Part shown: in pieces, positions 1 to 7,304 of the stretch
Position numbering within the stretch: position 1 is the first letter of the stretch
Layout: the number at the start of each line of letters is the position of its first letter
DNA from: Bacillota bacterium
GTDB lineage: Bacteria > Bacillota > Bacilli > Bacillales_B > DSM-18226
Assembly: GCA_030705665.1 (NCBI GenBank)
Contig: JAUZQA010000063.1
Coordinates: forward strand, 1-12,042
Reading direction: 5' to 3'
DNA length: 12,042 bases
Position numbers and translations under genes: made by a program
Notes under the pieces: generated by a model
The model's database searches: none
What the model was told of the DNA's origin: nothing
The model's input: the letters and a program-made list of their open reading frames with translations, nothing else

Positions 1-395
1 GCAATCATTGATTTATAAATAACCGTTGAAGTCGGATTGGTCGAGGGGACAATTCCCATTATTAATCCGACTGGCTCAGCAAAATCGATAACCTTTTTTT
101 CTTGATCTTCCCGAATCACACCAATGGTTTTGACATTTTTAATTGCTTTATATAATATTGCTGAAGCTAAGTGATTTTTATATGTTTTATCTTCCACTTT
201 TCCAAAACCTGTTTCATCTACTGCCATTTTTGCAAGATGAACAGCTTTTTCTGAGGCAGCTTTTACCATATTGCGCAGGATTCTATCAATTTGCTCTTCT
301 GTATATTCAGCAATTTGATCTGCCGCTACCTTGCCCAGATTTGCAAGATTCCTTACTTGTTGTATAGACCTTAAATCATAGTCGAAATTCTCCAT
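1..395 (-). CDS. Acylating aldehyde dehydrogenase, N-terminal part (cut by left edge)
   Basis: This is the first 131 or so residues of a CoA-acylating aldehyde dehydrogenase of the AdhE/EutE/PduP type, which would turn acetaldehyde from choline cleavage into acetyl-CoA with NAD. I translated it by hand: it opens MENFDYDLRSIQQVRNLA and reaches the family's signature PSTNPTSTVIYKSMI near residues 117-131, where the window ends. The frame is open with no internal stop. The ATG at 393-395 is chosen because a perfect AGGAGG lies nine bases upstream. The catalytic cysteine lies beyond the edge and cannot be checked. Unlike the other aldehyde dehydrogenase here, the visible signature is the canonical one, so this is the better candidate for the active enzyme. 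It is the last gene seen in the operon, 58 bases after the extended shell protein. The family is secure; the substrate is inferred from context. Confidence 0.9.
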   Translation of the reverse strand, partial: MENFDYDLRSIQQVRNLANLGKVAADQIAEYTEEQIDRILRNMVKAASEKAVHLAKMAVDETGFGKVEDKTYKNHLASAILYKAIKNVKTIGVIREDQEKKVIDFAEPVGLIMGIVPSTNPTSTVIYKSMI

Positions 396-404
396 AAGAG
401 GATT

Positions 405-410
405 CCTCCT
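405..410 (-). promoter_or_regulatory. Ribosome binding site of the second aldehyde dehydrogenase
   Basis: A perfect AGGAGG on the minus strand, nine bases ahead of the ATG at 393-395, fixes the start of the partial dehydrogenase. The site runs into a short palindrome (GAGGATTCCTC at 398-408 on the plus strand). In the mRNA this could fold as a 4-bp stem with a 3-base loop that covers part of the site, though such a stem would be weak. Confidence 0.75.
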
Positions 411-453
411 TTCTTCTTTTCAAATCTATGAAGCTATGTTCCTAGTATTATTT

Positions 454-1050
454 CTAGACATGTTGTCCATAATAATCCTTAAAGCTTTCCAGCAAAGTTT
501 TCTTATCTGCTTTTGAAATGGTTCTTCCGGCCATTCCCAGCTCTTTAAATTCACGGGCAAGATGGCGCAGCTTGGTTACCCTTAGCTTACTAAGAACCTT
601 AATTGCTTCATCAATCCCATATTCAAATACAATTTGATCAAATATGTTTTTATGTAATTCTTCTGTCTCAAAAGTAGTCTCTCTTTTTTCTTCTGCTAAA
701 GGCTCATCATCCACCAATTCTTGAGGCACCGTTTCCATTGAATCAGAGTTTATTATGCTCATAGTTTCAAAAGGATTTGCTGTAAATATCAAATTCTCCA
801 ATTCCTCATGGGGGCGGGGGATAACATGAGACGATATCAGTAATTGGCCGTTTATTTGTCTTATCGCCGCTGTACCGGATTCGACAGCTGCTTTTACAGC
901 AGCAACATCTCCGGTAACAGTGATCGAAACAAGTCCTCCGCCAACATTCGTTTTATCCACGAGAGTAACCTCTGCTGCCTTGAGCATGGCATCTGCGCCT
1001 TGGATTGCAGCTAAAAGTCCTGTTGTTTCAATTAACCCGAGTGACTGCAT
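454..1050 (-). CDS. BMC-H shell protein with C-terminal SAP/Rho-N-like extension
   Basis: This is a hexamer-forming microcompartment shell protein of 198 residues, about twice the usual BMC-H length. Residues 1-88 are a canonical BMC domain: LGLIET at the start, DAMLKAA near 20-26, the pore loop NVGGGLV at 35-41 and TGDVAAVKAAV at 46-55. An acidic, low-complexity linker follows (about 90-130). The tail then forms a basic helical module (about 152-193) with the pattern LRVTKLRHLAREFKELGMAGR, resembling SAP, LEM or Rho N-terminal helix-extended-helix domains. That likeness is by eye only. Extended BMC-H proteins (PduK is one) are known, but the role of such tails is mostly unclear; binding cargo, cell structures or nucleic acid is conceivable. 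The ATG at 1048-1050 is preceded by AGGAGGG. The gene lies 11 bases after the eutQ-like gene. Confidence 0.9.
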   Translation of the reverse strand: MQSLGLIETTGLLAAIQGADAMLKAAEVTLVDKTNVGGGLVSITVTGDVAAVKAAVESGTAAIRQINGQLLISSHVIPRPHEELENLIFTANPFETMSIINSDSMETVPQELVDDEPLAEEKRETTFETEELHKNIFDQIVFEYGIDEAIKVLSKLRVTKLRHLAREFKELGMAGRTISKADKKTLLESFKDYYGQHV

Positions 1051-1061
1051 TTAGTTCCCTC

Positions 1062-1721
1062 CTAATTCTCCATAAGATCAGCCCAATTGGCTGGATATGT
1101 AGTATAGAAGATTTTAGCTTTATCAGGTGAACCCCAAACTACCTTAGAGCCTGAAGGTACACAGAGCACATCACCAGCATATGCCGTAAATGTTTTGCCA
1201 TTAATCGTGATCGTCAAGGTGCCCTCAATGACATAATCTATTTCTTCATAACACAGTTCCCATTCAAAGCTGGATTTTTCAATGGTTAAAAATCCTGCGC
1301 TCATGGAGGAATCCTCTTTACTGATTAATTCCTGATAAAAAACTTTATTGTTTGAATTTCCGGTATCAAAGTAATCATATTTAACCGAATTGCCTCGAAC
1401 CAGCTTCAAACCACTTGCGTCCCGTTCAGCAGTATATGGCTGCTGTGGAAGGTTATCAAACATCCCTTTTAAAAGTCCTTTATCCGCTAAAGCCTTGAGC
1501 ACCTCATAAATCATATTGCTGTCAATCTCACTCTTATCAGCCTTTTGTGTTTCAGGAGATTTTTCTTCACAGCATTTTTTTTCGTAGGAAAACTCTATTC
1601 CGCCAGCACTTGCTGCATCCTTAGCAGAAGGAGTTATAATCGTGTTTTGATCAATATAAAATACCTTTTGTCCTTGTTTAACCAGAGCCTCAACATCTTT
1701 CACGCAGATTAATGTCTTCAT
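1062..1721 (-). CDS. eutQ: EutQ-like cupin protein
   Basis: A 219-residue protein of the EutQ family, close to the usual length of about 230. The N-terminal segment (1-45) has the family's ITPSAKDAASAGGI element at about 29-42. A poorly conserved, charged linker follows. The C-terminal half (about 105-215) is a single cupin barrel with the EEIDYVIEG motif at 159-167 and a glycine/proline turn YAGDVLCVPSG near 181-191. EutQ of Salmonella has been shown to have acetate kinase activity and to matter for ethanolamine growth under anoxic conditions. In a choline operon the same role, making ATP from acetyl phosphate or helping assemble the shell, is inference. The ATG at 1719-1721 follows a purine-rich AAGGGGG ribosome site. 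The gene sits 31 bases after the pduT-like gene. Confidence 0.92.
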   Translation of the reverse strand: MKTLICVKDVEALVKQGQKVFYIDQNTIITPSAKDAASAGGIEFSYEKKCCEEKSPETQKADKSEIDSNMIYEVLKALADKGLLKGMFDNLPQQPYTAERDASGLKLVRGNSVKYDYFDTGNSNNKVFYQELISKEDSSMSAGFLTIEKSSFEWELCYEEIDYVIEGTLTITINGKTFTAYAGDVLCVPSGSKVVWGSPDKAKIFYTTYPANWADLMEN

Positions 1722-1752
1722 ATCCTCACCCCCTTTCAGTTAGTTAAATGAA

Positions 1753-2301
1753 TTAAATTAGACATGGGATCAGCCTTTCGGATGGCGATGGAATCACTTC
1801 TGCATTCACGAGCATTCCTTTTTCTTTTGCGATTTCTTTTCCTGCTTCAATGCTTGTTTCTACAGCAGCTACATCACCTGTAAATGTAAAGTAAGCTTTA
1901 CCTCCGATTCCATTTCCTAAACGGATTTCAAGTGCTGAAACATCAGCCGTTTTTAAAATGGCATCTGCTGCAAGGATCATCGTTGATAAAGAGAAAGATT
2001 CAATGATTCCCAATGCCTGAATCCGATCCGGCATTGACGTGCCTGTGATCGCAGGAAATACTTCAGGACTGACATTGGGGATAATGATGGAATCTACCAA
2101 ATATTCTTCAGCCATCTTTTCACCTACACTGACTGAAGCCTGAACGGCTGCAACATCACCATGAACGATTGCAATATACTTTCCTGGACAAGATGACCCC
2201 GCTGTTATAATCTCAACTTCTGATACCTTTACCATCTGATCGGCCGCATAAATACCACGAGCAATGCTTAAAAATTCAACCATTCCTATTGCTTTCGACA
2301 T
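1753..2301 (-). CDS. pduT: PduT-like tandem-domain (BMC-T) Fe-S shell protein
   Basis: A 182-residue shell protein made of two BMC domains in tandem (about 4-88 and 92-180), so a trimer forms a pseudo-hexamer; PduT is about 184 residues. Domain 1 carries the sequence GSSCPGKY, in which the cysteine is residue 38. In Salmonella PduT, Cys38 from each of three subunits binds a [4Fe-4S] cluster in the central pore, and the cysteine here has the same residue number and setting. Domain 2 has the usual GIIESFSLSTMILAADAILKTA and GNGIGGKAYFTFTGDVAAVE-type pattern. The gene begins one base after the pduS-like stop, with AGGAGG seven bases before its ATG inside the end of that gene. This tight pairing fits a redox partnership across the shell. 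Identification is firm; electron transfer is inferred from the Pdu homologue. Confidence 0.93.
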   Translation of the reverse strand: MSKAIGMVEFLSIARGIYAADQMVKVSEVEIITAGSSCPGKYIAIVHGDVAAVQASVSVGEKMAEEYLVDSIIIPNVSPEVFPAITGTSMPDRIQALGIIESFSLSTMILAADAILKTADVSALEIRLGNGIGGKAYFTFTGDVAAVETSIEAGKEIAKEKGMLVNAEVIPSPSERLIPCLI

Positions 2302-2302
2302 A

Positions 2303-3631
2303 TCAGTTCCTCCTTATTGCAATAAAAGCGTCGCCGATTTCCGCTACAGTTCCGGAGATGCTTGCATGAATCGCAGCCCCCAGACTGTTTTCAGGAATTT
2401 TTCCAATCAGCTGTCCAACGTTCACATGTTCACCCACGGAAACAATCGGAATTGCCGGAGCCCCGACATGCTGGCTTTTTGCAATATAGACAACCTCTGG
2501 GTTTATAGCAGTTTCCGTCATTGGCGCCGGTTGATCGAAATCATGCAAGCCCAATCTTGCAATTAAACGCTTGCTCGGCACCAAACGGTACTCACGGTTT
2601 TTACGCGCTTCGAATTTTGTTCTGTCCGTACTAAAGCGAATATTTTTTTCAGCTAATTTTTGTCTAATGGATAAATTTGCTGACTTCGGATAAAGGCCAA
2701 TCGGACAAGAGAACAACTCACATAAATTGCATTGGCAGCATAAATAAGCAATCTTTTGATCTTCTACATCATCGGTTTGATAGTTGATTGCTCTCATCAT
2801 TTTATGCGGCTGAATGTTATGCCCAAGCAAATAGCGGGGACACATATCTGTACACAGCCGGCACTGCTCACATGATGCTCTGTTCACCCTCCTCGTCTGA
2901 TCAACAGTAGCCGTTTTTCTATTAATAAGATGATGCTGTTTTTTTAAAATAACCAATCCTTTTGTTTTCTTGGTTACGTATCCATCCAGCCTATTCATAA
3001 CCGGCCCCATCATTGGACCGCCATCGATAACCGCATAATCTTCAAAGCTATCAATCCCGCTTAGCTTCAATACATCGATAATAGGTGTACCTACAGGAAC
3101 TTTTACCGTTAAGCGTTTCGGTATATCGCCTGCAATCGTTATATATTTTTCAGTTACCGCTTCACCATTGGATGCGCGATAAATATTTAATGCTGTTTCA
3201 GAATTAATGACAACGCAGCCAACCTGAATCGGTATTCCCGCCTCCGGTACTACCCTGCCAGTTAGCTCATACACTAAAACCTGCTCGTCACCTGCGGGAT
3301 ATATATCCGGCAGCTCTCTTACTTCTACGAAACTGCCAATCTCTAATGATGCTATGCGTTGTTTCAAAATTGAAATAACCTGCTTATGCTTCCCTTTAAT
3401 ACCAATCAGCGCTTTACTCGCACCAACAAGCCTGCCTGCAGCTTCCAGTCCTTTAATAATTTCATCGGGAAAAAGCTCCATTAGCTGCTGGTCCACTCTT
3501 AACAGCGGTTCACATTCCGCACCGTTTAAAAGGATATATTCGGCTTTTGCTGCCAGTTTTACATGGGTAGGGAATCCTGCCCCTCCTGCTCCAATGATGC
3601 CGGCTTCTCTTACCAAATCTAAAAGGCTCAA
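2303..3631 (-). CDS. pduS: PduS-like flavin/Fe-S oxidoreductase (RnfC-like)
   Basis: A 442-residue relative of PduS and RnfC that would move electrons from NADH through flavin to two [4Fe-4S] clusters. Residues 10-26 hold the glycine-rich GIIGAGGAGFPTHVKL segment, followed by NGAECEPLLRVDQQLM. Two cluster motifs are visible: Cys254, 257, 260 and 264 (CX2CX2CX3C), and Cys298, 301, 304 and 309 (CX2CX2CX4C). The C-terminal part has a sandwich-hybrid-like segment (VGEHVNVGQLIG). In Pdu, PduS is a cobalamin reductase; CutC uses no cobalamin, so another job is likely here. I prefer the TTG at 3629-3631 because a G-rich site lies seven bases upstream and it gives the family's usual N-terminus; the longer reading starts at a TTG at 3646. 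The gene lies 15 bases after the eutN-like gene and one base before the pduT-like gene. Confidence 0.92.
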   Translation of the reverse strand: MSLLDLVREAGIIGAGGAGFPTHVKLAAKAEYILLNGAECEPLLRVDQQLMELFPDEIIKGLEAAGRLVGASKALIGIKGKHKQVISILKQRIASLEIGSFVEVRELPDIYPAGDEQVLVYELTGRVVPEAGIPIQVGCVVINSETALNIYRASNGEAVTEKYITIAGDIPKRLTVKVPVGTPIIDVLKLSGIDSFEDYAVIDGGPMMGPVMNRLDGYVTKKTKGLVILKKQHHLINRKTATVDQTRRVNRASCEQCRLCTDMCPRYLLGHNIQPHKMMRAINYQTDDVEDQKIAYLCCQCNLCELFSCPIGLYPKSANLSIRQKLAEKNIRFSTDRTKFEARKNREYRLVPSKRLIARLGLHDFDQPAPMTETAINPEVVYIAKSQHVGAPAIPIVSVGEHVNVGQLIGKIPENSLGAAIHASISGTVAEIGDAFIAIRRN

Positions 3632-3636
3632 AATTA

Positions 3637-3644
3637 TTCCCCCC
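3637..3644 (-). promoter_or_regulatory. Ribosome binding site deciding the pduS-like start
   Basis: A GGGGGGAA run on the minus strand ends five bases ahead of the TTG at 3629-3631. It would lie inside the coding sequence if translation began at the TTG at 3644-3646. The placement favours the shorter protein. It is not a perfect Shine-Dalgarno site, so this is a moderate argument. The site also touches the stop codon of the eutN-like gene. Confidence 0.55.
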
Positions 3645-3646
3645 AA

Positions 3647-3910
3647 TCACTCAAACTTGCAATCTTCATCAATGATTCCGACGACAATGGCATCAATTGG
3701 TATCGAATCATCACCCAGCATTCTTCGTGCTGACGACCCTTGTGTAATAATGACTCTATCTCCAATTCCGGCACTTATAATATCCACAACAATTAAGCGT
3801 TGCCCTTCATTGGTTCCGCTGATCACTTCCGCAAGCATGAACTTTAATCCGTTCAGCGAATCTGCTTTTCTTGTTGCCCAAACATTATCAATCAGTCTTG
3901 CAGTAATCAT
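3647..3910 (-). CDS. eutN: EutN/CcmL-family pentameric vertex protein (BMC-P)
   Basis: An 87-residue protein of the EutN/CcmL family, whose pentamers close the vertices of the shell. The length is typical. Family features visible are the N-terminal MITARLIDNVWATRKADSL with the following LNGLKFMLAEV, the central VVDIISAGIGDRVIITQGSSARR and the C-terminal IDAIVVGIID. It is the only vertex protein in the window, so it probably serves the whole compartment. The ATG at 3908-3910 has an AGAAGGG site a few bases upstream. A 69-base gap separates it from the eutJ-like gene before it; I saw no promoter or hairpin there. Confidence 0.95.
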   Translation of the reverse strand: MITARLIDNVWATRKADSLNGLKFMLAEVISGTNEGQRLIVVDIISAGIGDRVIITQGSSARRMLGDDSIPIDAIVVGIIDEDCKFE

Positions 3911-3979
3911 TCATAACCCTTCTTCCGACATTCATTTCATCTGTTGGACGTTTTTGTTTCATTTATTTCTGTTTTGATG

Positions 3980-4822
3980 TTAAATGCTTTCTTGACTGCA
4001 GCTAAGCGCTATTCCCAATGGGGTTACAAACATCGGATTTTTTGGCTTGTGTGTTGGTATTCCTGTTTTCTTTTCAATAATCTCTTCAATCCCTTCCAAA
4101 CAGCAGGTTCCGCCAACTAATGCGATATGCTCCACCTCATAACCTTGAATATGCTGATTAATGATTGATGAGATTTTTTCAATAACAGGCTTTAATACCG
4201 GCAGCAATTCTTTATGATTTTTAGAATTACGTTTATATTTTTCCGCTTCAGCAAAAGGAAATTTGTATGCGCCTGAAACGACCAGTGAAAAGTGAGTCCC
4301 GCCAGTAGGCTCATCTGCAACATACACAACCTTGCCATTCTTGAGGATCGAAATTCCTGTTGTCCCTCCCCCTATGTCGACTACGGCACCATTCTCAATT
4401 TTGAGCACCTCATTGGCGGCAGTAGGTTCGTCAAGTATATTCGTCATTTCAAACCCGGCAGCTTGAACCACGTTTTTAACTGCTCCTCCATCTAAAGCAT
4501 CTGTCCCGGGAGGAATGGCAGCTGCTGCAAAAACTAATTCCGTCCCTAATTTCTCTTCAAGTTCTTGTTTCATTTCTCTAACAATTTGAACAGCACCAAT
4601 ATAATCAACTACCATTCCATCGCGGACAACATCGGCATATCGGTATGCTCCAGCTACAGGCTGAAAGTTTTCATCCAATACGGCTAAAACAACACATGCT
4701 GTCCCCAAATCAACACCTGTATAGTAGACAGTAGACCTACCCAGAATTGGTTGCTCTATTGTTTTTTCAAAATCGCCTACAAGCTGATCACAGTATTCAA
4801 AGGTCATTTTTTTCTCTGACAT
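3980..4822 (-). CDS. eutJ: EutJ-like actin/Hsp70-fold chaperone
   Basis: A 280-residue EutJ-family protein with the actin/Hsp70 ATPase fold. Visible nucleotide-binding elements are GVDLGT (about 36-41), the second phosphate loop VDIGGGTTG (about 148-156) and the adenosine-side VGGTCCLEGIEE near the end. LDEPTAANEV ahead of the second loop is also typical. EutJ is thought to be a chaperone in ethanolamine compartments; helping to fold or load an enzyme here is inference. I chose the ATG at 4820-4822 because AGGAGT lies six bases before it; the open frame continues upstream to a TTG at 4846. With this start the gene overlaps the eutT-like gene by 19 bases, so the two are probably translationally coupled. 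Confidence 0.9.
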   Translation of the reverse strand: MSEKKMTFEYCDQLVGDFEKTIEQPILGRSTVYYTGVDLGTACVVLAVLDENFQPVAGAYRYADVVRDGMVVDYIGAVQIVREMKQELEEKLGTELVFAAAAIPPGTDALDGGAVKNVVQAAGFEMTNILDEPTAANEVLKIENGAVVDIGGGTTGISILKNGKVVYVADEPTGGTHFSLVVSGAYKFPFAEAEKYKRNSKNHKELLPVLKPVIEKISSIINQHIQGYEVEHIALVGGTCCLEGIEEIIEKKTGIPTHKPKNPMFVTPLGIALSCSQESI

Positions 4823-5475
4823 TGTTTCACTCCTGCCATTGAACAAATTAATTGGGATAGGGTATTAATAATCTGGTTAATTTTTCCTTCTAAATCATCA
4901 AAATTCACATCTCCATAACTGCTTAACTCTAATGCAACAAGCCCAATTTCCTGAAGTGCACAGCGCAGTCTGTGGAGCATTAATATTTCTCTTCCCTTTT
5001 CGAGCCCCATATAGAAATCAGTAATTTCAAAGCAATCATCCAGATTATCGGAAAAATTCTCCTCAGTAATTCCTGTACAGCAGCTGCAGCACAGGGATTC
5101 TGCCTTGCCATTATTTATAAAAGATTTCTTTATACAGGATATTTGTTTATATAAATCAACAACACTTTGGGCCAAACTAACATCGAGACTCAAGAGCTCT
5201 TCACCCGTTGTAAGAAATAAAGCTTCAATGGTTTTTATCTTGCTGAAGAGTTTTCGGGCACCCCAATCCTCCTTGTTTTTAGGTGATTGCGATATTTTTT
5301 CTGTACTATTTGTTTTTATCTTTTTAATAGAATCCTTATCGGAAACTTTTATGCCCCGATCTGTAAGAAACTGTCGTGCTCCAGGTGTCAATCTTATTTC
5401 TGATTCCAATTGATAAGTAGTAAAAGGTTCTTTTTTATATAGATCCCGTAAGTGAGCTTCGGTAATAAATTTCAT
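4804..5475 (-). CDS. EutT-like protein (corrinoid adenosyltransferase family, divergent)
   Basis: A 223-residue protein whose N-terminus (FITEAHLRDLY, then RLTPGARQFLTDRGI at 28-42) matches the start of EutT, the ATP:corrinoid adenosyltransferase of ethanolamine operons. A lysine- and serine-rich linker (about 43-75) follows. The C-terminal helical part includes GREILMLHRLRCALQEIGLVALE (about 161-183), as in EutT. It has Cys129-Cys130 and Cys133, matching the CCX2C part of the EutT metal motif HX11CCX2C. The position expected for the histidine is Lys117. Some Firmicutes EutT enzymes work without this metal site, so activity cannot be excluded. It is shorter than typical EutT, and choline cleavage by CutC needs no B12, so the role is unclear. 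The ATG at 5473-5475 follows GAGGG and overlaps the eutP-like stop by four bases. Confidence 0.75.
   Translation of the reverse strand: MKFITEAHLRDLYKKEPFTTYQLESEIRLTPGARQFLTDRGIKVSDKDSIKKIKTNSTEKISQSPKNKEDWGARKLFSKIKTIEALFLTTGEELLSLDVSLAQSVVDLYKQISCIKKSFINNGKAESLCCSCCTGITEENFSDNLDDCFEITDFYMGLEKGREILMLHRLRCALQEIGLVALELSSYGDVNFDDLEGKINQIINTLSQLICSMAGVKQCQRKK
4829..4834 (-). promoter_or_regulatory. Ribosome binding site deciding the eutJ-like start
   Basis: AGGAGT on the minus strand, six bases ahead of the ATG at 4820-4822. It lies inside the last codons of the eutT-like gene and supports the shorter EutJ start over the TTG at 4844-4846. Confidence 0.7.
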
Positions 5476-5933
5476 TTTTTTCCCTCTTTATCGATCTTCT
5501 TTTCAAATAGAAACTCTTTTAAAGCATGAATACCTTTCCCACTTGGAACACTTACTCTAAAATATGGTTCTGTCACACCAATCTGCTTCAGCTGCCGAAT
5601 ACAAAAATCTTCTTGCTCCGGCATTAAATCCGTTTTTGTAATAACACCAATTACAGGACATCTAAACACCTTTGCAAAACCAGGCGAGTAAACATTTATA
5701 CAGCTTGATTGATCCACAAGTACCAAAACATATGAAGCATCTTGCACAGCTGAAATTAAATATTTATACATCCATGTGTTTTCTATATATGCACCCGGTA
5801 CGTCAATGGTATTTTTTCCGTAAATCAGATTTTGTGTTTTTCTGATTGGCTTCTCTTCGTCATTTAATTCATTTACTAGAGTGGTTTTCCCACAATTAGT
5901 AGGGCCGATGACCATGATTCGCTTTTTTCTCAT
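5472..5933 (-). CDS. eutP: EutP/PduV-family small GTPase-like protein
   Basis: A 153-residue P-loop protein of the EutP/PduV family. It has the Walker A loop GPTNCGKTT at 10-18, a DVPG switch at 44-47, and the guanine-specificity motif TKTD at 99-102. The length matches EutP and PduV (about 150-160). PduV has been linked to placement of the compartment in the cell, and some EutP-type proteins are reported to have acetate kinase activity. Which applies here is unknown. Its ATG overlaps the TGA of the preceding shell-protein gene in an ATGA. I see no convincing Shine-Dalgarno site, so translation probably depends on coupling to that gene. Its own stop overlaps the next start by four bases. Confidence 0.93.
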   Translation of the reverse strand: MRKKRIMVIGPTNCGKTTLVNELNDEEKPIRKTQNLIYGKNTIDVPGAYIENTWMYKYLISAVQDASYVLVLVDQSSCINVYSPGFAKVFRCPVIGVITKTDLMPEQEDFCIRQLKQIGVTEPYFRVSVPSGKGIHALKEFLFEKKIDKEGKK

Positions 5934-6283
5934 GTTCGTGTAATTGGGGTTATTTCAAAACCCAGCATTTTTTTTAAGGTTTGATTCACTGCTTCCAGCG
6001 CGGTTTCGACACTTTGAACATCACCACTGATGACAACAGAACCAGTAAAGCGGTCAAGAAAACCAATCTCGACATCGGCAGTCTTGGTCGCAATATCAGC
6101 TGCAATAATGGCAGTTTCATAGGGTGTGAGTGTCAGAATCCCAATTGCACCTTTTTCATCGATTCCTAAACGTTCATAAATATCCTGCATGGGAGAGGCA
6201 ATTACATGTGCAATTGTCACTTGTTTTCCCGGGACAGATTCCTGAATGATCCGCTCAATCGGTTTTTCGTTAAATGCTCCCAT
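5930..6283 (-). CDS. cutR: CutR/EutS/PduU-type circularly permuted shell protein
   Basis: A 117-residue shell protein of the EutS/PduU class, in which the BMC fold is circularly permuted. The N-terminal strand region (about 1-40, [13 protein letters not shown]) comes before the part that starts ordinary BMC domains ([28 protein letters not shown] pattern, from about 45). It ends with [21 protein letters not shown]. The orthologue in choline compartments is called CutR and is noted for bent or screw-like hexamer assemblies in crystals. A role in shell curvature is a hypothesis from that family. The ATG at 6281-6283 has a modest AAGGT site. The gene follows cutD by 42 bases and shares an ATGA with the eutP-like gene. 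Confidence 0.9.
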   Translation of the reverse strand: MGAFNEKPIERIIQESVPGKQVTIAHVIASPMQDIYERLGIDEKGAIGILTLTPYETAIIAADIATKTADVEIGFLDRFTGSVVISGDVQSVETALEAVNQTLKKMLGFEITPITRT

Positions 6284-6325
6284 AATAATTACCTTTCAAT
6301 CCCTTTTCTTTTTAAAAACGATTTG

Positions 6326-7279
6326 TCAATGATGGACGACCATAACTGGGATGTCGGATTCTTTAAACATATTTTCAATCCTGTTTAAGTCATCAATAGT
6401 TAGACTTGGATCCCCTATAACTGGATATTCCATCCCCAACTGATTATATTTATTGACACCGAACTTATGGTACGGCAGTATGTCTACGCCTTTAAAATTC
6501 TTGTAATCACGATAAGGCAATAAGAACTTTATAACGTTTTCTATTTCATCCTGACTATCATTCATCCCTTTTAAAAGCGGCATCCTAATCTTTACGTTAA
6601 ACCTGCGGCGTAATAACTCGGTCAGATTTCCCAGAATCAGTTCATTCCTGACTCCCGTAAGTTGAAAATGATGATCAGAATCAAAATGCTTAATGTCAAA
6701 AAGAAACAAATCTGTAAACTCAGCAACCTGAAGCACTGCTTCCCATTTTGCATAACCGCTTGTCTCAATCGCCGTGTTGATTCCTTCTTGTTTACAAACC
6801 ATCAGAAGATTTGCCGCAGCCTCAGGCTGCATCAGTACCTCGCCGCCTCCTAAGGTAATTCCTCCACCGGACATTTCGTAAAAGATTCTGTCTTCTTCCA
6901 CCTTTTCAAAAATTTCAGAGATTGTTTTGACTTCACCGACAATGGATAATGCCTGGGATGGACAAATATCGGAGCACTTACGGCAGCCAATGCAATCAAT
7001 ATTGCGCAGTACCTCATGCTTTAAGGTACTTTTTGAAAAATCATGAATTCCAACAGGGCAGACAGGAACACAGGCTCCGCAATCTGTACACAGGTTTGCT
7101 TTAAACATCACCTGATAATTTCGTATTTGTCCTTCAGGGTTTGAACACCATTTGCACCGTAATGGGCATCCTTTGAAAAAGACAATCGTTCGTATACCTG
7201 GTCCATCGTGCATATTATATTTTTGGATATTGGAAATAACGGCCTTCCTTTCGATCAATCCTGCTCTTGAATTGCCCAT
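6326..7279 (-). CDS. cutD: Choline TMA-lyase activating enzyme (radical SAM glycyl radical activase)
   Basis: This is the radical-SAM activase that uses SAM and a reduced [4Fe-4S] cluster to put the glycyl radical on CutC. The SAM cluster motif CPLRCKWC (CX3CX2C; Cys38, 42, 45 from the chosen start) follows the typical HDGPGIRTIVFFKG. Two extra [4Fe-4S] ferredoxin motifs follow, CTDCGACVPVCP and CIGCRKCSDICP (about residues 64-106), as in most non-PFL activases. The glycine-rich SGGGITLGGGE stretch near residue 140 is also typical. The ATG at 7277-7279 gives 317 residues and is preferred: GGGAGA lies nine bases upstream, whereas that site would abut the alternative TTG at 7286-7288. It follows cutC directly, beyond a strong hairpin. 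The CutC pairing makes the assignment firm. Confidence 0.95.
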   Translation of the reverse strand: MGNSRAGLIERKAVISNIQKYNMHDGPGIRTIVFFKGCPLRCKWCSNPEGQIRNYQVMFKANLCTDCGACVPVCPVGIHDFSKSTLKHEVLRNIDCIGCRKCSDICPSQALSIVGEVKTISEIFEKVEEDRIFYEMSGGGITLGGGEVLMQPEAAANLLMVCKQEGINTAIETSGYAKWEAVLQVAEFTDLFLFDIKHFDSDHHFQLTGVRNELILGNLTELLRRRFNVKIRMPLLKGMNDSQDEIENVIKFLLPYRDYKNFKGVDILPYHKFGVNKYNQLGMEYPVIGDPSLTIDDLNRIENMFKESDIPVMVVHH

Positions 7280-7288
7280 ATTGTTCAA

Positions 7289-7294
7289 TCTCCC
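7289..7294 (-). promoter_or_regulatory. Ribosome binding site deciding the cutD start
   Basis: GGGAGA on the minus strand lies nine bases before the ATG at 7277-7279. It directly abuts the upstream TTG at 7286-7288, which is too close for that codon to be the start. Confidence 0.7.
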
Positions 7295-7304
7295 ATAACA
7301 TTCA

